Part shown: positions 53,912 through 61,101 of the stretch, in pieces | Layout: each line of letters starts with the position of its first letter | How positions within the stretch are numbered: position 1 is the stretch's first letter | Source: Mucilaginibacter aquariorum | Lineage (GTDB): Bacteria > Bacteroidota > Bacteroidia > Sphingobacteriales > Sphingobacteriaceae | Length of the DNA: 64,000 nucleotides | Direction: 5' to 3' | Assembly: GCF_024498135.1 (NCBI RefSeq) | Contig: NZ_JANHOH010000001.1 | Coordinates: 558,001-622,000, forward strand | Translations under genes and position numbers: made by a program | Notes under the pieces: model-generated | The model's input: only the letters and a program-made list of their open reading frames with translations | Databases searched by the model: none | What the model was told of the DNA's origin: nothing

Positions 53912-54021
53912 ATTTATATCCCCCGGTTAACTATTCTCCGGGACAGGAATTGGCACCTTCTACACCTTGTAGGGTTGCCAGCGGGTTTTCGAGCCTGATC
54001 TCTCGCCGCTTCTTTATAAAT
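53912..54021 (-). promoter_or_regulatory. SAM-I (S-box) riboswitch upstream of metY
   Basis: Read on the minus strand, it has the S-box core: P1 arms ATTTATA and TATAAAT (54015-54021 and 53912-53918), AAGAAGCGGCGAGAGATCAG and GGCTCGAAAACCCGCTGGCA then ACC, the P3 hairpin CTACAAGGTGTAG, junction GGTGCCAATTCC, and P4 pairing CCCGG/CCGGG. It senses S-adenosylmethionine and represses methionine genes when it is plentiful. The 3' strand of P1 lies right before the leader ORF start, so it could control that ORF or transcription just after. It serves metY-metX-hom. Confidence 0.93.
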
Positions 54022-54071
54022 CAAAATCCGTGTGAGGGAATTGATCAAGGTATTACTACCAAATAATGTTT

Positions 54072-54104
54072 CAAATATAGAATAAACGATAATTAAATTC
54101 CAAA
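54072..54104 (-). promoter_or_regulatory. promoter of the metY operon
   Basis: On the minus strand TTTG (54104-54101), 21-bp spacer, TATATTTG (54079-54072): a full match to the Bacteroidota consensus. Transcription should start near 54065, about 44 nt before the riboswitch. The promoter is intact although a REP/IS200-like unit begins 37 bp upstream. Confidence 0.65.
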
Positions 54105-54140
54105 TTTAATTTTAATTAATGCGTTTCGGCTAATAGATCA

Positions 54141-54759
54141 TGTTCCGTAGGAACAATTCGTTGGTAGAATATTAAGGGTAATTAAGCAGCGTTACAGCGG
54201 AACGCCTGGTGTTATTCAGGTTCGTTAAAGATGTATTTTTCATCCCATTCAATTTCAAACGCAATTAAGAACTTTCGGTATTCTTCTAAAAATGTCTCCT
54301 TTTTGTGGTGCAATTCTTGATTTTTAATATAATTAACAACCGTAGGTATTTGGCTCTTTGAATAGGAGAACGCGCCGTAACCTTCCTGCCAAGCGAAAGG
54401 TTGAGAGCAAAACTTTTGTTCTTTTATCCATTTACTGCTCTCAGTTTTTACATTTTGAATTAAGGCTGATACCGATTGATGTGGCCTCATACCTATAAAA
54501 ATATGAATATGATCAGACACACTATTTATTTGGAGCACTTTATGTTCGTTCTTTTGGAAGATACCGGTAATATATTGATGTAAACGTCCTTTCCACTCAT
54601 CGCCTATGAGAGCACCCCTATATTTTACCGCGAAAACAAATTGGATATGAAGTTGAGTGTATGTGTTTGCCACTGTCTATAACTATTGTATCAATCGTTC
54701 CTACGGAACGAAATAAAAATACTCCATTTTTGCTACCAACGAAATGTTCCTACGGAACA
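54141..54759. mobile_element. IS200/RAYT-like element with REP-like ends
   Basis: A 27-bp end at 54141-54167 (starting TGTTCCGTAGGAACA) and its complement at 54733-54759 match at 25 of 27 positions. Each holds a palindrome GTTCC-TAC/GTA-GGAAC followed by a TTCGTTGGTAG tail. A third palindrome, CGTTCCTACGGAACG, is at 54696-54710. Together they enclose one Y1 transposase gene. Terminal hairpins instead of plain inverted repeats suit single-strand transposition by HUH enzymes. Confidence 0.75.
54212..54673 (-). CDS. IS200-like Y1 (HUH) transposase
   Basis: 153 residues. The metal-binding H55-I-H57 is in SVSDHIHIFIGM, and the catalytic tyrosine is probably Y115 in TVVNYIKNQELHH. WQEGYGAFSYS is a family segment. 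It nicks and joins single-stranded DNA at hairpin ends. Neighbouring REP-like palindromes suggest either an IS200 unit or a REP-associated transposase (RAYT). The ORF is full length, so it may be active. It lies between the two trans-sulfuration genes of the methionine region. Confidence 0.9.
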   Translation of the reverse strand: MANTYTQLHIQFVFAVKYRGALIGDEWKGRLHQYITGIFQKNEHKVLQINSVSDHIHIFIGMRPHQSVSALIQNVKTESSKWIKEQKFCSQPFAWQEGYGAFSYSKSQIPTVVNYIKNQELHHKKETFLEEYRKFLIAFEIEWDEKYIFNEPE

Positions 54760-54789
54760 ACCCTGATTCGATCTTACTGAATAAATAAC

Positions 54790-55905
54790 CTACGCCATTG
54801 CCTGCGTTAAATCGCCTATCAGATCATCAATATGCTCTAACCCAACTGATACCCTTAACAGGTTAAACGGCGTTTTTGTATCCGGCCCCTCAACAGATGC
54901 ACGGTGTTCTATTAAACTTTCTACACCACCCAAGCTGGTAGCGCGGGCAAATATTTTTACGGAATTAACTACTTTTTTGGCTTCTTCTTCGCCACCTTTT
55001 AAGGTAAATGATAGCATTGCCCCAAAACCGCTCATTTGCACTTTGGCAATTTCATGCTGTGGATGTGAGGATAAACCTGGGTACATTACGCTCTCTACAT
55101 GTGGATGGCTTTCCAAAAATTCGGCCAATAGTTGTGCATTGTGCACATGGCCACGCACACGATAAGGCAGGGTTTTAATACTGCGTACCAAATAATAGCA
55201 ATCCATAGGAGAGGGGATTGCACCACCCATGGTTTGTATATCGCGTATTTTTTGCCACCAGTCGTTTTTTTCGGCGGTAATAAGCACGCCACCCATCAAA
55301 TCGCTATGGCCGCCAAAATATTTGGTTGATGAATGCATCACTATATCGGCACCTAAAGCTATAGCTTGCTGGCAAAGTGGAGTGGCAAATGTATTATCGC
55401 AAACCACTTTTATATTACGCCCACGGGCTATGCTTACTACTTTTTTTATATCGGTAATTTTTAATAGCGGGTTAGATGGTGTCTCTATCCATATTACACC
55501 GGTATTTGGTTTTATATGGGCATTTAAAACATCGCTATCATTCACATCAATAAAATCGAACTCCAAAATACCTGCAAAAAGCATTTTTAGCTGATTACGC
55601 AGCCCATGATACATATCATCGGGGCAAATAATATGTGTGCCCGGCTCTAACGATTGAAATACCGACATGCCCGCCGCATTACCTGATGAAAATGCTGCCG
55701 CCTCAACACCACTCTCTAACTGAGCCAATACGTTTTCTAACGAAGTGCGGTTTGGATTAGCCGCACGGCTATAAGAATACCCGGATGAAAACTCGCCATC
55801 TTCATCACGCACAAACGTGGTAGACATAACAATGGGTTGTATAACTGCTTTTGATGAGGCATCGGTATGGTTGCCGGCGTGAATGGCGATGGTTTCTATT
55901 TTCAT
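54790..55905 (-). CDS. cystathionine gamma-synthase/lyase family PLP enzyme
   Basis: 371 residues. PLP lysine K195 lies in HSSTKYFGGHSD; YSRAANPNRTSLENVLAQLE, FSSGNAAGMSVFQSL and WIETPSNPLLKITDI are family motifs. The length and LLRVSVGLEHIDDLI ending fit the cystathionine beta/gamma group; whether it makes or splits cystathionine cannot be settled by eye. It uses the same chemistry as metY and sits beyond the IS200-like unit, with no riboswitch in front of it. A leader of about 270 bp to mqnE upstream holds no gene. Confidence 0.88.
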   Translation of the reverse strand: MKIETIAIHAGNHTDASSKAVIQPIVMSTTFVRDEDGEFSSGYSYSRAANPNRTSLENVLAQLESGVEAAAFSSGNAAGMSVFQSLEPGTHIICPDDMYHGLRNQLKMLFAGILEFDFIDVNDSDVLNAHIKPNTGVIWIETPSNPLLKITDIKKVVSIARGRNIKVVCDNTFATPLCQQAIALGADIVMHSSTKYFGGHSDLMGGVLITAEKNDWWQKIRDIQTMGGAIPSPMDCYYLVRSIKTLPYRVRGHVHNAQLLAEFLESHPHVESVMYPGLSSHPQHEIAKVQMSGFGAMLSFTLKGGEEEAKKVVNSVKIFARATSLGGVESLIEHRASVEGPDTKTPFNLLRVSVGLEHIDDLIGDLTQAMA

Positions 55906-56127
55906 TATATTAAAGCTAAGCCGCCAAATTAACTAAGAATATTTGTGATTTATAGTAGCAATTTAAATGTGTTTGCCTATTTTATTCATAAAACCAACTT
56001 TATATTAAAGGTTAGGTAGACGATTGTTTCGATGGCCTAAATGTCACATCTGTTTCCACTTATGAGCTTTTTCTCTCTGTAAAAACACTGTCATACTCTG
56101 TGTTTAAACACACATTAAGTTGCCGCA

Positions 56128-56161
56128 TTCGTTTTAAAACTGATGCAATTTGCTACATTTG
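56128..56161 (+). promoter_or_regulatory. candidate promoter for mqnE
   Basis: TTCG (56128-56131), 22-bp spacer and a perfect TACATTTG (56154-56161). It predicts a leader of about 12 nt before the ATG at 56179. The rest of the 273-bp spacer from 55906 holds nothing recognisable. Confidence 0.4.
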
Positions 56162-56178
56162 CTCAAATATTTTTCTAA

Positions 56179-57372
56179 ATGGAAGTATCAGATAATTTTC
56201 GGGTATTGTTGGATAATCCCCAACTTTTGCCCGAGCTTAAAGACATTGCTGAGAAGGTACTTCATAACCAGCGCATCACTTTTGATGAAGGCGTTTTGCT
56301 TTATGAAAAAGCCGAATTAGGCTACCTGGGAGTACTTGCCAACTACATACGCGAGCAAAAACACGGTGATAAAACATACTTTAACCGTAATTTTCACATC
56401 GAGCCAACCAACCTTTGTATTTACGATTGTAAATTCTGTTCTTACTCCAGGTTGTTAAAACAACGTGCCGATGGTTGGGAGTACACTATGGAAGAGATGC
56501 TGGATATTGTTAAGAAATACGATGACCAGCCGGTTACCGAAGTGCACATTGTAGGTGGTGTTTTGCCGCAATATGATGTTGCCTTTTATAGTGAACTGTT
56601 CAGCAAGATAAAAGCACACAGGCCTAATCTGCATGTGAAGGCTTTAACCCCCGTAGAGTATCATTATATATTTAAAAAAGCAAAGATAGATTACGCTACG
56701 GGTATGAAGTTGATGAAGGACTCAGGTTTGGAATCAATACCCGGAGGAGGTGCAGAGATCTTTCACCCCGAAGTGCGTGACCTGATAGCTAAAGATAAAT
56801 GTACTGGTGACCAATGGCTTGCTATACACGAGGAATGGCATAAATTGGGTATGCGATCAAACGCTACCATGCTTTACGGCCATATCGAAAAGTTTCATCA
56901 CCGCATCGACCATATGGAACAACTGCGCCAACTGCAGGATAAAACAAGTGGGTTCCAAACATTCATCCCCCTAAAATTCCGTAACCAGGATAACCAGATG
57001 AGCCATGTGCCTGAATCAACCGTAGTGGAAGATTTGCGTAATTATGCCATTGCACGTATCTACCTTGATAATTTTGATCACATAAAAGCCTATTGGGCCA
57101 TGATAAGCCGCACAACAGCGCAGCTATCGCTTAATTTTGGCGTGGATGATATTGATGGTACGCTTGATGATACTACCAAAATATACTCAATGGCGGGCGC
57201 TGAAGAGCAAAACCCGGGCATGAGCACCAAAGAATTGGTAGACCTGATAAAACATGCGGGTCGCTACCCAATTGAGCGCGATACGCTCTATAATGTAATT
57301 ACAGATTATAACGATTACCAGTTTGCGGAAGAAGTAAAACCGCGCTTTTATAAATTGCCTGTCATAAATTAG
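56179..57372 (+). CDS. mqnE: aminofutalosine synthase (radical SAM)
   Basis: 397 residues. The radical-SAM cluster cysteines are C80, C84 and C87 in NLCIYDCKFCSYSR. VTEVHIVGGVLPQYDV and SIPGGGAEIFHPEVRD are shared with MqnE/MqnC; the length and the LTPVEYHYIFKKAKIDYATG segment favour MqnE. It joins a 5'-deoxyadenosyl moiety to 3-enolpyruvyl-benzoate made by MqnA (58094) in the futalosine pathway to menaquinone. It heads the run mqnE, phosphatase, mqnA. Confidence 0.92.
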   Translation: MEVSDNFRVLLDNPQLLPELKDIAEKVLHNQRITFDEGVLLYEKAELGYLGVLANYIREQKHGDKTYFNRNFHIEPTNLCIYDCKFCSYSRLLKQRADGWEYTMEEMLDIVKKYDDQPVTEVHIVGGVLPQYDVAFYSELFSKIKAHRPNLHVKALTPVEYHYIFKKAKIDYATGMKLMKDSGLESIPGGGAEIFHPEVRDLIAKDKCTGDQWLAIHEEWHKLGMRSNATMLYGHIEKFHHRIDHMEQLRQLQDKTSGFQTFIPLKFRNQDNQMSHVPESTVVEDLRNYAIARIYLDNFDHIKAYWAMISRTTAQLSLNFGVDDIDGTLDDTTKIYSMAGAEEQNPGMSTKELVDLIKHAGRYPIERDTLYNVITDYNDYQFAEEVKPRFYKLPVIN

Positions 57373-57375
57373 GTT

Positions 57376-57456
57376 ATTAGTTCACTGGTTCATCAGTTTA
57401 TTAGTATAATGCTTTAAACTTTGAAAACCAATGAACTAATGTACAAATGAACTAAT
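57376..57456. repeat. intergenic hairpin repeat, word type atgaactaatg
   Basis: The left arm ATTAGTTCACTGGTTCATCA and nine more bases (57376-57404) and the right arm at 57428-57456 pair at 23 of 29 positions. The right arm contains repeated atgaactaatg and its last bases are part of the start codon region of the phosphatase gene (ATG at 57455). Confidence 0.6.
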
Positions 57457-58081
57457 GAACAAAATAGAAAAGACTTTATATATAGTACGCCACGGCCAAA
57501 CAGACCTTAATAAACAAGGTATTGTACAAGGCAGGGGCAGGGATACTGATCTAAATGACGAAGGTCGCCGCCAGGCAAGCCAGTTTTACGAAGCTTACAA
57601 AGATGTACCTTTCGATAAAATATACATATCTGAACTTAAACGTACGCAACAAAGCATCCAGCAGTTTATTGACATAGGGCTGCCTTATGAAAAATTAGCC
57701 GGTCTTGATGAGTTAGCATGGGGCATACATGAAGGCCAGCCAGCCACCCCCGAAACCAAAGCCGCGTTTTTGCAATTAATGCGCGACTGGCTTGATGGTA
57801 AGCTTGATGAGAAATTTGAAGGTGGCGAAAGCCCCAATGAAGTTAAGGCAAGGCAGCTGGAGGCGCTTGACGTAATTATGAGCCATCCGGAGGAAAAAAC
57901 CGTGTTGATATGCATGCATGGCCGTGCTTTGCGTTTGCTGATGTGCATACTTACCAACCAGCCGCTTACGCAAATGGATAGTTTCCCGCATCAAAACCTG
58001 GTTTTATACAAGGTAATTTACGATGGCAGCCAGTTTGAAATTGTTGAAGCCAACAATGCCAAACATTTAAAAAACTCATAG
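57455..58081 (+). CDS. histidine phosphatase-family protein
   Basis: 208 residues. The catalytic motif IVRHGQTDLN gives R12-H13; the second histidine is in CMHGRALRLLM, and Glu in LDELAWGIHEG completes the set. The family includes phosphoglycerate mutases and alpha-ribazole phosphatases; the substrate here is unknown. It sits between mqnE and mqnA on the same strand, 12 bp before mqnA. Its start codon is overlapped by the right arm of a repeat. Confidence 0.88.
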   Translation: MNKIEKTLYIVRHGQTDLNKQGIVQGRGRDTDLNDEGRRQASQFYEAYKDVPFDKIYISELKRTQQSIQQFIDIGLPYEKLAGLDELAWGIHEGQPATPETKAAFLQLMRDWLDGKLDEKFEGGESPNEVKARQLEALDVIMSHPEEKTVLICMHGRALRLLMCILTNQPLTQMDSFPHQNLVLYKVIYDGSQFEIVEANNAKHLKNS

Positions 58082-58093
58082 AGAGAATACTAC

Positions 58094-58837
58094 GTGAACA
58101 AGATAAAAATTTCTGCCGTTAGCTATACTAACACCAAACCCTTTTTATACGGCCTGCAACATTCATCTATTAAAGACAAGATAGATCTGAGCCTCGATAT
58201 GCCTTCTGACTGCGCCCAAAAGCTAATAGATGATGTGGTTGATATTGGTTTAATACCCGTAGCGGCCACATTAAATTTATCCCAATGGGAAATTGTATCG
58301 GCTTATTGCATCGGTGCCGAAGGTGCGGTAAACTCTGTATTTATATTCAGCAATTGCGATATAAAAGATGTTAAACGCGTCCAGCTTGACCCGGAATCGC
58401 GCAGCTCCAATAACCTGGGGCGTGTGCTGCTCAAAAATTACTGGGAAGTGCAGCCCGAGCTAATTGTAAACGCGTCGGATTATGCGCAATCAACTGATGC
58501 CCAAACCGCCTTTGTACAAATCGGCGATCGCACCTTTGGCAAAAAAGAACAATACAAATATGTATATGACCTTGCTGAAGAATGGCAAAAGTTTACCGGG
58601 TTGCCTTTTGTATTTGCTGCATGGATAGCTAACAAACCCATACCGGAAGATTTTATAAAAGAATTTGATCTGGCATTAAGATACGGCCTTGCCCATAGGC
58701 AAGATCTGTTAAAAGAACTCCCACAGCGTGCCGACTTTGATCTGGAAGACTACCTGATGCACAAGCTGGATTTTGACCTGACCGAGGATAAAAAGAAAGC
58801 GTTGCATTTGTTTCTGGATTATATTAAAGCGTTGTAA
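58094..58837 (+). CDS. mqnA: chorismate dehydratase MqnA
   Basis: 247 residues from a GTG start at 58094. The family start KISAVSYTNTKPFLYGL is followed by DIGLIPVAATLNLSQ and QLDPESRSSNNLGRVLLKNY. MqnA converts chorismate to 3-enolpyruvyl-benzoate, the first step of the futalosine route; its product is used by MqnE two genes upstream. It begins 12 bp after the phosphatase stop. Confidence 0.93.
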   Translation: MNKIKISAVSYTNTKPFLYGLQHSSIKDKIDLSLDMPSDCAQKLIDDVVDIGLIPVAATLNLSQWEIVSAYCIGAEGAVNSVFIFSNCDIKDVKRVQLDPESRSSNNLGRVLLKNYWEVQPELIVNASDYAQSTDAQTAFVQIGDRTFGKKEQYKYVYDLAEEWQKFTGLPFVFAAWIANKPIPEDFIKEFDLALRYGLAHRQDLLKELPQRADFDLEDYLMHKLDFDLTEDKKKALHLFLDYIKAL

Positions 58838-58855
58838 TTAGAGATCAATAAACAA

Positions 58856-58907
58856 TGTCATGGTGAGCCTGTCGAACCATTATGTCTTCGACAGGCTCAG
58901 ACTGACA
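58856..58907. repeat. hairpin element (gagcctgtcgaa/ttcgacaggctc)
   Basis: TGTCATGGTGAGCCTGTCGA (from 58856) pairs with TTCGACAGGCTCAGACTGAC (to 58907); the inner 12 bp are perfect. It is an MITE-like palindrome of a type common in intergenic DNA and lies between mqnA and the SDR gene, possibly ending mqnA transcripts. Confidence 0.65.
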
Positions 58908-59003
58908 CATCGCGTTTTTGCGAGAAACACCTCCCGAACAATTCTTCAAAAAACTAAAACCATATCCTGATATTAGCATTGCATATAGCATAGCGATATC
59001 ATT

Positions 59004-59810
59004 ATGGATCAGCAAAAACTTAAAGGACAGGTCGCCCTGATAACCGGCGCAGATAGCGGCATAGGCAAAGGTGTTGCAATTGCAATAGCGCAAGCCGGCG
59101 CGAAGGTTTTGGTAAATTATGTGCACAACCAAAAAGCTGCCGAAGAGGTGGTAAATGAAATAAAAGCTTTTGGTGGTGAAGCATTTGCCCATCAGGCTGA
59201 TGTAAGCAAGGAAAACGAAGTGCAGGCCATGTTCGCCAAAATCATTGAAACTTATGGCACTATTGATATACTGGTAAACAATGCTGGTTTGCAAAAAGAT
59301 GCCAGGTTTGTTGATATGACATTAGACGAATGGAATACCGTTATCAGCATCAACCTCACCGGGCAGTTTCTTTGCTCGCGAGAAGCCGCTAAGCTATTTA
59401 TTAAGAGGGGAGTAGTAGAAAGCGTAAGTCGCGCCGCCGGGAAAATAATTTGTATGAGCAGCGTGCATGAGGTTATCCCCTGGGCGGGTCACGTAAACTA
59501 TGCAGCAAGCAAGGGCGGTATAAGCATGTTTATGAAAAGCATAGCGCAAGAATTGGCCCCTAACAAGATCCGCGTGGTAGGCATTGCGCCCGGTGCTATA
59601 CAAACGCCAATTAACAAGGAGGCATGGCAAACGCCCGAGGCATTAGAAAAGCTTTTAACGTTAATACCCTATAACCGTATTGGCAAACCAGAAGATATAG
59701 GAAAACTTGCTGCCTGGCTGGCCTCAGATGAGGCAGATTATATTACCGGCACCACAATTTTTATGGATGGGGGGATGACCTTGTACCCCGGCTTTGCTGA
59801 TAACGGCTAA
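59004..59810 (+). CDS. short-chain dehydrogenase, glucose 1-dehydrogenase-like
   Basis: 268 residues. NAD(P)-binding TGADSGIGKG (15-24), NNAG in ILVNNAGLQ, catalytic Y166 and K170 in NYAASKGG and the active serine in ICMSSVHEV. The C-terminal end DYITGTTIFMDGGMTLYPGF resembles glucose 1-dehydrogenases, but SDR substrates cannot be assigned by eye. It is separated from mqnA by 166 bp with a hairpin element, and is probably monocistronic. Confidence 0.88.
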   Translation: MDQQKLKGQVALITGADSGIGKGVAIAIAQAGAKVLVNYVHNQKAAEEVVNEIKAFGGEAFAHQADVSKENEVQAMFAKIIETYGTIDILVNNAGLQKDARFVDMTLDEWNTVISINLTGQFLCSREAAKLFIKRGVVESVSRAAGKIICMSSVHEVIPWAGHVNYAASKGGISMFMKSIAQELAPNKIRVVGIAPGAIQTPINKEAWQTPEALEKLLTLIPYNRIGKPEDIGKLAAWLASDEADYITGTTIFMDGGMTLYPGFADNG

Positions 59811-59883
59811 TAATTCATGTGTAAAAGTGGCTTTATGTCATAAATAAGTCATAAACACGGGCGCTCTTTACATTAAATTAACT

Positions 59884-59944
59884 TAGTGTACTTTATACAA
59901 TAAGTATAAGGCTTTTTTATTAGCATATTGTTAAAAGTACACTA
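59884..59944. repeat. 11-bp inverted repeat in the spacer before 60078
   Basis: TAGTGTACTTT (59884-59894) and AAAGTACACTA (59934-59944) are exact inverted copies 39 nt apart; TATAC/GTATA nested between them may pair. It is a possible operator or stem in the 267-bp spacer, which otherwise shows only a -7-like TACATTTG at 60044-60051. Confidence 0.4.
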
Positions 59945-60077
59945 TCTACAGGCTCTATTTTTTAGATTTTAATTTAAAACGAGCATATATTATCAAATAT
60001 TTATAAAAATCATCAATAATTATAAATATTAGCAATAGCACCGTACATTTGTTATATAAATTAAAATTTAAAAGGCC

Positions 60078-60554
60078 ATGAAAAAAGTATTTATATCAAC
60101 CGCAATAGCAATCCTTTTCACAGCAAATGTTTTTGCTGCTAACAAGGTTTCAAAAACAGAAGAAGGTAAAGACAACGTATCTTACGTAGTGTCATCAAAA
60201 TTCAACAACGATTTTATCGGTGCTGAAAATGTAACCTGGAAAGTTAGTTCTAAATTCCAGAAAGCTACATTCACAATTGATGGCGTGAAAAAGTCAGCGT
60301 TTTACAATCTTAGAGGTGAATTAATCGGTGTAACCGAGAATGTACAATTCAAAGCATTGCCTGAAAAAGCAAGAAAAATCATAGGTGAAAAATACGAAGG
60401 TTATTTTGCTAACGAAGTAATTAAATATGAAGTTGGTGATGATAACAGCTTTGATTCAACCGTATATTTTGTTGATTTGAAAAACAGTAAAGAAGAAGTT
60501 TTGGTAAGGGTTACCCCAAGTGCCGGTGTTTACTTCTTTCAACAAGTAAAATAA
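60078..60554 (+). CDS. secreted PepSY-like/BLIP-fold hypothetical protein
   Basis: 158 residues. Signal peptide 1-20 (cleavage at VFAAN). The body has the pattern seen in secreted Bacteroidota DUF2874/PepSY-like proteins: a FIGAENVTWKVSSKFQKATF strand-turn, AFYNLRGELIGV and LPEKARKIIGEKYEGYF. No catalytic residues are visible; it may bind a partner in the periplasm. It is followed at once by a terminator and is monocistronic. It is A/T rich, with frequent AAA codons, as in highly expressed genes. Confidence 0.65.
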   Translation: MKKVFISTAIAILFTANVFAANKVSKTEEGKDNVSYVVSSKFNNDFIGAENVTWKVSSKFQKATFTIDGVKKSAFYNLRGELIGVTENVQFKALPEKARKIIGEKYEGYFANEVIKYEVGDDNSFDSTVYFVDLKNSKEEVLVRVTPSAGVYFFQQVK

Positions 60555-60578
60555 TTCAACCCAACTATATAAGTTTGA

Positions 60579-60607
60579 AAGTCATCAGTTTACACTGGTG
60601 ACTTTTT
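60579..60607 (+). terminator. terminator after the PepSY-like gene
   Basis: AAAGTCATCAGT (60579-60590) pairs with ACTGGTGACTTT (one G-U), and six T follow. It is 25 bp after the stop. Confidence 0.85.
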
Positions 60608-60677
60608 TATTTTGTACTAATTTTATTTTATTTTTACTTAATAAATAATTTTATTTGGTTATTAATAATTTTATATA

Positions 60678-60708
60678 TTTGAACAGATAGTTGTACATTC
60701 TATATTGA
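60678..60708 (+). promoter_or_regulatory. candidate promoter for the cold-shock gene
   Basis: TTTG (60678-60681), 19-bp spacer, TATATTGA (60701-60708). An alternative -7 box TATATTTG is at 60674-60681, with a weaker -33. Either gives a 70-100 nt leader, in keeping with the long thermosensing leaders of cold-shock mRNAs. Confidence 0.35.
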
Positions 60709-60785
60709 TTATTAAACCATTTTTATATTCAGTTGAATTACTTACTGATCTTAACACAATTATTTAATACTATTATAATATTATT

Positions 60786-60983
60786 ATGAAAACTGGAAAA
60801 GTAAAATGGTTTAACACACAAAAAGGTTACGGATTTATTATTACTGATGACGGTAAAGATCTTTTTGTGCACTTCAAAGATGTACAAGGCGGCGTAAATG
60901 CTATTAAAGATAACGATAACGTAGAGTACGAAGAAGAAGAAGGAAGAAAAGGATTACAGGCCGTAAACGTAAAAAAAGTTTAA
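60786..60983 (+). CDS. cold-shock (CspA-family) RNA chaperone
   Basis: 65 residues, one cold-shock domain. RNP1 is KGYGFI and RNP2 is LFVHF, in the order TGKVKWFNTQKGYGFI and DGKDLFVHFKDV. It binds single-stranded RNA/DNA and melts secondary structure at low temperature. A long A/T-rich leader precedes it and a terminator follows, so it is monocistronic. Confidence 0.93.
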   Translation: MKTGKVKWFNTQKGYGFIITDDGKDLFVHFKDVQGGVNAIKDNDNVEYEEEEGRKGLQAVNVKKV

Positions 60984-61003
60984 CAGCTGCCCATATAACA
61001 TAC

Positions 61004-61032
61004 AAACCTCTGATAAATGCAGGGGTTTTTTT
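61004..61032 (+). terminator. terminator after the cold-shock gene
   Basis: AAACCTCTG (61004-61012) pairs with CAGGGGTTT with one G-U pair, followed by a T run to 61032. Confidence 0.8.
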
Positions 61033-61101
61033 ATGCAATTTTAAACCAGTTTTTACCAGCATTTTATACCTTAGCCTAATAAACTATCACTTATCCTAAT
61101 T

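Noticed and set aside
58845..59294. A 149-codon minus-strand ORF between mqnA and the SDR gene
   Set aside because: It is antisense to the start of the well-supported SDR gene, its ending reads through the hairpin repeat at 58856, and the protein has no recognisable composition or motif.
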